Position numbers and translations under genes: made by a program. Below the pieces are notes generated by a model. It was not told the origin of the DNA. It saw only the letters and a program-made list of their open reading frames with translations, and did not search any database. DNA of 64,000 nucleotides from Rallus limicola (Eukaryota > Chordata > Aves > Gruiformes > Rallidae): assembly GCA_022605955.1 (NCBI GenBank), contig JAKCOZ010000002.1, positions 71,404,783 to 71,468,782 on the forward strand. Reading direction: 5' to 3'. Shown piece after piece: positions 59,201-64,000 of this stretch (position 1 is the stretch's first letter; the number at the start of each line of letters is the position of its first letter).

Positions 59201-61680
59201 TGTTTCTCCATGGTGATCAGATATTTGCTCCAATTCCTTCCCGTATCTTTCCTCATATTTTGTTTGCTTCAGCTGTGCTGTTTCTTTCCTTTTATTTTTC
59301 TCATCCTTTCCCAACACTAACTTCTCTCAATACCTTTCTTACTTTTTTGACAGAATCTGCCAAATAGCTCTTCACATCTTGTGCACAGGGTGCTTTTCAG
59401 GTATGGAGATAGAGACAGTTTAATAGGAAAGTAAAGGAAAAGAAAAAAAATAATGAAAAGAATATGCAGAATGGTTGATAAACAATGCACTTGCTCACAA
59501 GCCATTAACTAATGCCCAGCCTGTTCCTGAGCAGTGATCACACTCCTGGCCAGCTTCCCCCAATTTTTTATGAGCATGATGTCATACGGTATGGAATATC
59601 CCTTTGGCCACTTTGGGTCAGCTGTCCTGGCTATGTTCCCTCCTGTTTCTTGTTCACTGCCAGCCTTCTTGCTGACAGAGCACTATGAGAAGCTGAAAAG
59701 TCCTTGACTTGGTAAACTTGCTTAATAACAACTAGAACATCACCATGTTACCAACATAATTTTCACTCCAAAACCAAACCACAGCACCATACCAGCTTTT
59801 AGGAAGAAAATTAGCTCTATCCTAGCCAAAAAACAGGTCAGCATGATAATGGTGATCTCATCATCAGAACTGTGAAGGTCCCACAGACAAAAGAGAATTC
59901 AGGAGAATTTGAAGGACAATAAGAAAGGCTTCCTTCTATCCTGCTTGGAAAGTTTTCTGAGTGGAAGATGCTGCAAGCAATGTTTGAGACACCCCAAACA
60001 GGTAAGGGTAGCTGGCAGAGAGGAGACAGGAGCTGACAGCTTGATAAGATATGAGATATATCAGCATACTATGTCTTGATAAATGTGAAAGTGAGAAGTA
60101 GTTTACTGAAATCCATATTCCAAACACACAATTGAAGGGCAGTGTGAATTTAAACGAAATACTACGCCACATTGCTGAGATTTTCTTTTCAATGTGGATG
60201 AGGCCAGGAAGTAATTAGATCACATCTGGATTTTTCCTCAAGGCAGTGATGAAGACTTCTATTTGTTTATTTTGAATTTACACAGTTTGCATCAGAGTAT
60301 GTCTCACCTTGTGTGACTGCCAACAGGGTTAAGGGATGGAGTGACTGGAATAAGGAGAGAAGACTAGCCCATATCTAAGAAGCTGTGGTCTTGGCTCGTG
60401 TTTAAGTGTAAATGCATGTGCAGAGAGAACATGGCTGAATTAATAAAGGTGTCTTACAAAAAGATTTTTGGTGGGGGAATCTGTCCTACTGTCTTGAAAT
60501 GGCAAATGCAGGGTCTGACAGAGAGAACACATTCTGTCTGCAAAAACCAGATATGGAGAAGCCTTAAAGAGCAGATTAAGAGGAACAAACTTTCCATCAG
60601 CCTAAACATTCTCTCATTGCCTCAGTTCTCTGCCTCCAGGAGCTGATAATGCCATAGAGGTCATTCTCACATACCCTGTCACAGTCTCTCGCAGAAAGGT
60701 TCTTAGGTTCTTTGTAGCCCTTTACAGTTTGCATCTAATATGAAAAACACTCTCAAAGGATTTTATTTTTCCTCATCAAAAGCTTGCCTTTTACCGGTTG
60801 GTTATGGTTGTTTATTAACAGCCATATAATTTGCGACTAATTTATTTTTCCCTGCAGCAACGGCAGCAAAGTCCTTTCACAGTTGAGAAGTGAGCAGCTG
60901 AATTGTGCCTTCTGTTTGCATGTCAGGCAAAGTCATATGGAGAAACACTGAAGCATATTTTTATTCACAGTCAAGAATGGCTGTGGAAGCGTAGCCTTTC
61001 AGAGACAGCCAGCTTAGAAATGACACAAATATGTAATAAATGAAGACTGCTTATCTACATAAACTGCATATTTATGTGGATAAACCCTGAATGCAGATAG
61101 CCATGTTTTATCCCTGCCTTAATTTTTTTCTTTTTTAATTCTAAAAGCATTATTTGTTAATATTGCTATTAGGTTCAGTGTTTAAAATATTAAAGAGAAA
61201 TAGTGAAACCTTGCCACCATTTTTCTAATAAGCATTAATTTCTTCTTCTGTGAGACTTTCTGCAGCTTGCATCACCATGGTCCCAAGCTAGACATCACAT
61301 TAGGTATCTGAAAGTTTCAGTAATATTAACAGATAGCTATACACATCATGGATTTGTGGAATTAGATGGCCAAAATTATTACCACAATTCACTGGTTTGC
61401 CAAACAAAGCATTAGTAAAGCACATCTATAGTCTAGGCCTTCATTTTTAGGTGTCCGTCAAGTCTACAGAGCAGCATGGTACCTAACTGCTGTTTAGTTA
61501 CCTCACTGCTCTGTATTTCACTCTATTCTCTCTCTTCAATTAACTTTGATGACGGTGAATTAAATTGAGTCATTTATTTGTCTGCATGTTTCTTAGCCAG
61601 AAATTTTCTTGAAAAGGGGTGATCTAGTTTTTCTGGTGACATGATCTTCTGCAGTTTTGCAGCTTACAAATAAAAAAAAC
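56236..61680. other. Long non-coding stretch with homopolymer tracts
   Basis: AT-rich DNA with an A/T tract at 57009-57062 and a T-rich tract at 58843-58872. Open frames at 58570-58815, 59069-59320, 59936-60172 and 60398-60646 have no motifs. I checked here for the Myb-like domain expected downstream of the TERB1-like segments and did not find it. Confidence 0.5.
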
Positions 61681-61837
61681 AGGTTGCCCAGAGAGGATGG
61701 GAAGCCCCATCCCTGGAAGTGTTTAAGGCCAGGTTAGATGGGGCTTTGGGACACCTGAAGGTGTGCCTACCTATGGCAGGAGAGTTGGAACTAGATGATT
61801 TTTGAGGTCCCTTCCAACCCATTCTATCAATCTGATG
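61681..61837 (+). mobile_element. CR1 LINE 3' fragment (short)
   Basis: AGGTTGCCCAGAGAGGATGG, CCATCCCTGGAAGTGTTTAA, GCCAGGTTAGATGGGGCTTT and GAGGTCCCTTCCAACCCATTC make the standard CR1 3' end on the plus strand. The tail is TTCTATCAATCTGATG, slightly diverged. About 155 bp remain. Confidence 0.94.
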
Positions 61838-63226
61838 TCTCCTTTACTACTCATAGATCACAGGAGACTAGTAGAAAACCATATGCATTTCTAAACTAGT
61901 TATTCTGTTGACCACACCATAGAGAATTACCTTATTATGACCTTGATAGTAAAAGTCCAGTTAAGTTCAGCTGCCTGATGCACAGATAGGCTATGGCAAA
62001 GAGTAACACCAAAAGCCCTGAAGGTTCCCTTGTTCTCCCACTCAATCTAAAATGTTCTGTGAGCTAGAGAACAGTCAGCAAACATGGTAGAACTAGCTAG
62101 GACCCATCTGGTACTATTTCGTATAAATTGATTAAATAATTATCCTCAAATAAATTTATCCTCTGGTACTTCCCTTGCTTATTTAGGATTTTTGAAGTCA
62201 GAGGATGGATGGGAAGAAGAATGTGGTGAAGTGATATGTCATTTCCCATTATAGGTGCACAGAAAATGAAGATTTGTACTTGTTTTTATCTCTGTGAATT
62301 GCTGACTACAACTTGTCTGATACAAGCAATGTGATGAGACAGTGTTGTGTTCAGAACTAATGAGGTTGGAAGACATACCAAGAATATGGTTGTGGTACCA
62401 ATCACCAGGTCAGCTACTACCAGTACCTTTAGTTGGAGACAGATACAGTCCTAGCAAATGTAAAATACTAGCCCACAGTGTTATGTTTGATTCTCTTATT
62501 TGAAAGGCTAGTTGAGATATTAATTAGAACTGGTTTAGGCCACTTAATTAGGACTTGGAGAAGAAGAAAAGCAGAGGAACTTATAACATAGGAGAGGTAT
62601 GAATTATGCTTTTCTTTATGTTGAAGCTATTCCTGGTGCAAATCCAGCAGGTGCCCAACATCAAGGAATTGCATGGCCAGTATGTGACACAGCTGTACCT
62701 AATGTAAAATAGTGTAAGTGGTCCGTAGGAAATTCTGAAGGATGTGTTTAAGCCTTGTCTTCACTGATGCACAGTAATAATATAATTTACAGAAGTACCT
62801 TTGCCCACTTCTGGCTCACAGCCATAAAATTATCTTGGAGTTAGTTACCAGAGTCATCCCTTTCTGAAAAATGCTGTGTAACCTGGATGATTGCCTTTTG
62901 TCCTGCAGATTACTGCTGAAGATCTTTTCTGAGGTGAAAAATAGATTGTTCTCTGTGTGGGGATATTTGAACCCGTTTTTAATACCAAGACAGATGGTGT
63001 GGACAGAAGGGTCAGAAATCTGACATATCTTCATGAAGTAAATGCTTTGTTAATGAAATAGTTGGGACCAAATTCCTCAGCTCAGGGGCAAGTTCTAGCT
63101 ACCAGCTGATTCATATGGCAATACCATATTTTCTTCTTGCCTTGTCCGTTCTCATTCATAGGAATTTTCCAAGATATCTGATTTGGTAGGCAAGGTTTTG
63201 GAAAATATGCCAAACAGAATTTAACA
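61838..63226. other. Non-coding stretch, nothing recognisable
   Basis: AT-rich unique sequence. The only long frame (62816-63034, minus) has no motif. Confidence 0.55.
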
Positions 63227-63261
63227 GTTAATTAGCTAGGTAAGTTAATTAGTTAGGTAAG
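63227..63261. repeat. 17-bp tandem duplication (2 copies)
   Basis: GTTAATTAGCTAGGTAA is repeated as GTTAATTAGTTAGGTAA with one mismatch. Confidence 0.9.
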
Positions 63262-63597
63262 GAAGAGCCTTGTGATCAAAAAGAGACATTTAGGTAGCAA
63301 GACCATTCAGGCCTTCTGGAGATTCAAGTGTCTGTGGAGTTAGAAAGGAGATAATCTGTAATTTTGACAACTAAATGACGTTCAGTTTTCATTACGTACT
63401 TGGGTCTGAACGAAGTATTTTTTTAATTCCTTAACTATAAAATAATTTTTATCCCCTCCTCATATTTTATATTTTGCCTTATAAATTAGCTGAGGCACAC
63501 TTTTCTATGTGTTATTTATTAAATTACTGCTTCTTCTCAATGAGTGGGAAATGTATAGTTTACTGGACTCCAGAGTCACTTGATAGTAGTTCTGGTT

Positions 63598-63623
63598 TAC
63601 TACTACTACTACTACTACTACTA
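63598..63623. repeat. (TAC)n microsatellite
   Basis: Close to nine uninterrupted TAC/ACT trinucleotide units. The translated frame over it (63474-63743) is artefactual. Confidence 0.95.
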
Positions 63624-63629
63624 AAGATG

Positions 63630-63840
63630 AATGTATTATACATTATATATATTCATGATATATGGATTATAAATAAAATAATGTATTTAATTATACATTT
63701 ATTAAGTATACAATATAGTAAGATATTAATATATAATTATTAACTATATAATGTTTATTATTAGTTATATAATAATAATTATAGATGAATTATTAGTTAA
63801 TTTATTATTATTTTTTAATTATTTCACTAGAGTGTGAGAA
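63630..63840. repeat. AT-rich low-complexity tract
   Basis: About 210 bases made nearly only of A and T in short TATA/TTAT/AATAAT units, without a fixed period. It may be a decayed microsatellite adjoining the (TAC)n run. Confidence 0.85.
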
Positions 63841-63968
63841 GTGATAAATAATGAGTCATACATTGCATGTAATGCATTTATATCACATGAAAATGTGAAT
63901 TAGAAGTTATTTCTGTCAAAGTTGCCCTCCATCTTTAAAAAAAAAAATTAAAAAACAGTGGTTTAGGT

Positions 63969-63996
63969 CTTTTTTTTTGGGGGGGGGAGGGTGTGT
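63969..63996. repeat. T run followed by G run
   Basis: Eight T then about nine G, then AGGGTGTGTG, at the end of the window. It is low complexity and likely length-variable. Confidence 0.85.
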
Positions 63997-64000
63997 GAGC

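Noticed and set aside
63474..63743. 89-codon frame ending in a Leu run and AT-encoded residues
   Set aside because: Translation of the (TAC)n microsatellite and AT-rich tract.
1..64000. Bacterial-type systems (operons, CRISPR, phage, defence islands) and rRNA or tRNA genes
   Set aside because: No direct-repeat arrays with unique spacers, no gene clusters and no RNA gene signatures were seen. The repeats are vertebrate.

Overview
The window looks like AT-rich, gene-poor chromosomal DNA from a bird. The main evidence is the repeat content. Eight fragments carry the avian CR1 LINE 3' end, with the tail motif ATTCTATGATTCT or its complement, GGTTGGACT-type blocks, and the CR1 ORF2 C-terminus readable in one copy. 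There are also two long terminal repeats (LTRs) that I recognise from memory as common in bird genomes, especially Neoaves. The species cannot be told from the sequence.

I find no intact, confidently identifiable protein-coding gene, and no rRNA, tRNA, CRISPR array or bacterial-type operon. Most open frames here are short and of the length expected by chance in DNA of this composition.

Layout. 1-9.2 kb: unique sequence broken by a 74-bp perfect AT palindrome (3543-3616) and a roughly 780-bp CR1 (3732-4511). There are two weak minus-strand exon-like segments near 7 kb. 9.2-9.6 kb: a GC-rich patch carrying a small CR1. 10-28 kb: mostly featureless DNA with an ancient CR1, simple repeats and one 360-bp CR1. 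28-34 kb: the repeat-rich core. It holds a decayed open stretch, a small CR1, an LTR-like polyadenylation signal, a near full-length solo LTR (30569-31619, minus) and a 5' fragment of a second LTR (33580-33800, plus). 36.9-39.2 kb: exon-like minus-strand segments of unknown identity. 37-45 kb: three CR1 copies and a G/T-skewed tract. 47-55 kb: three plus-strand segments, two with good splice signals, that resemble in the right order the last ARM repeat, the following Trp-containing helix and a more C-terminal part of TERB1, a meiotic telomere-bouquet protein. They carry stops and a frame change, so I read them as a probable decayed gene or pseudogene, with moderate to low confidence. 52.8-53.8 kb: two adjacent blocks richer in G+C than their surroundings, probably unclassified interspersed repeats. 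55-64 kb: microsatellites, homopolymers, one small CR1 and an AT-rich tail.

The window shows no gene system working together. Its value lies in the repeat history, the strong palindrome and the possible remains of a meiotic gene.
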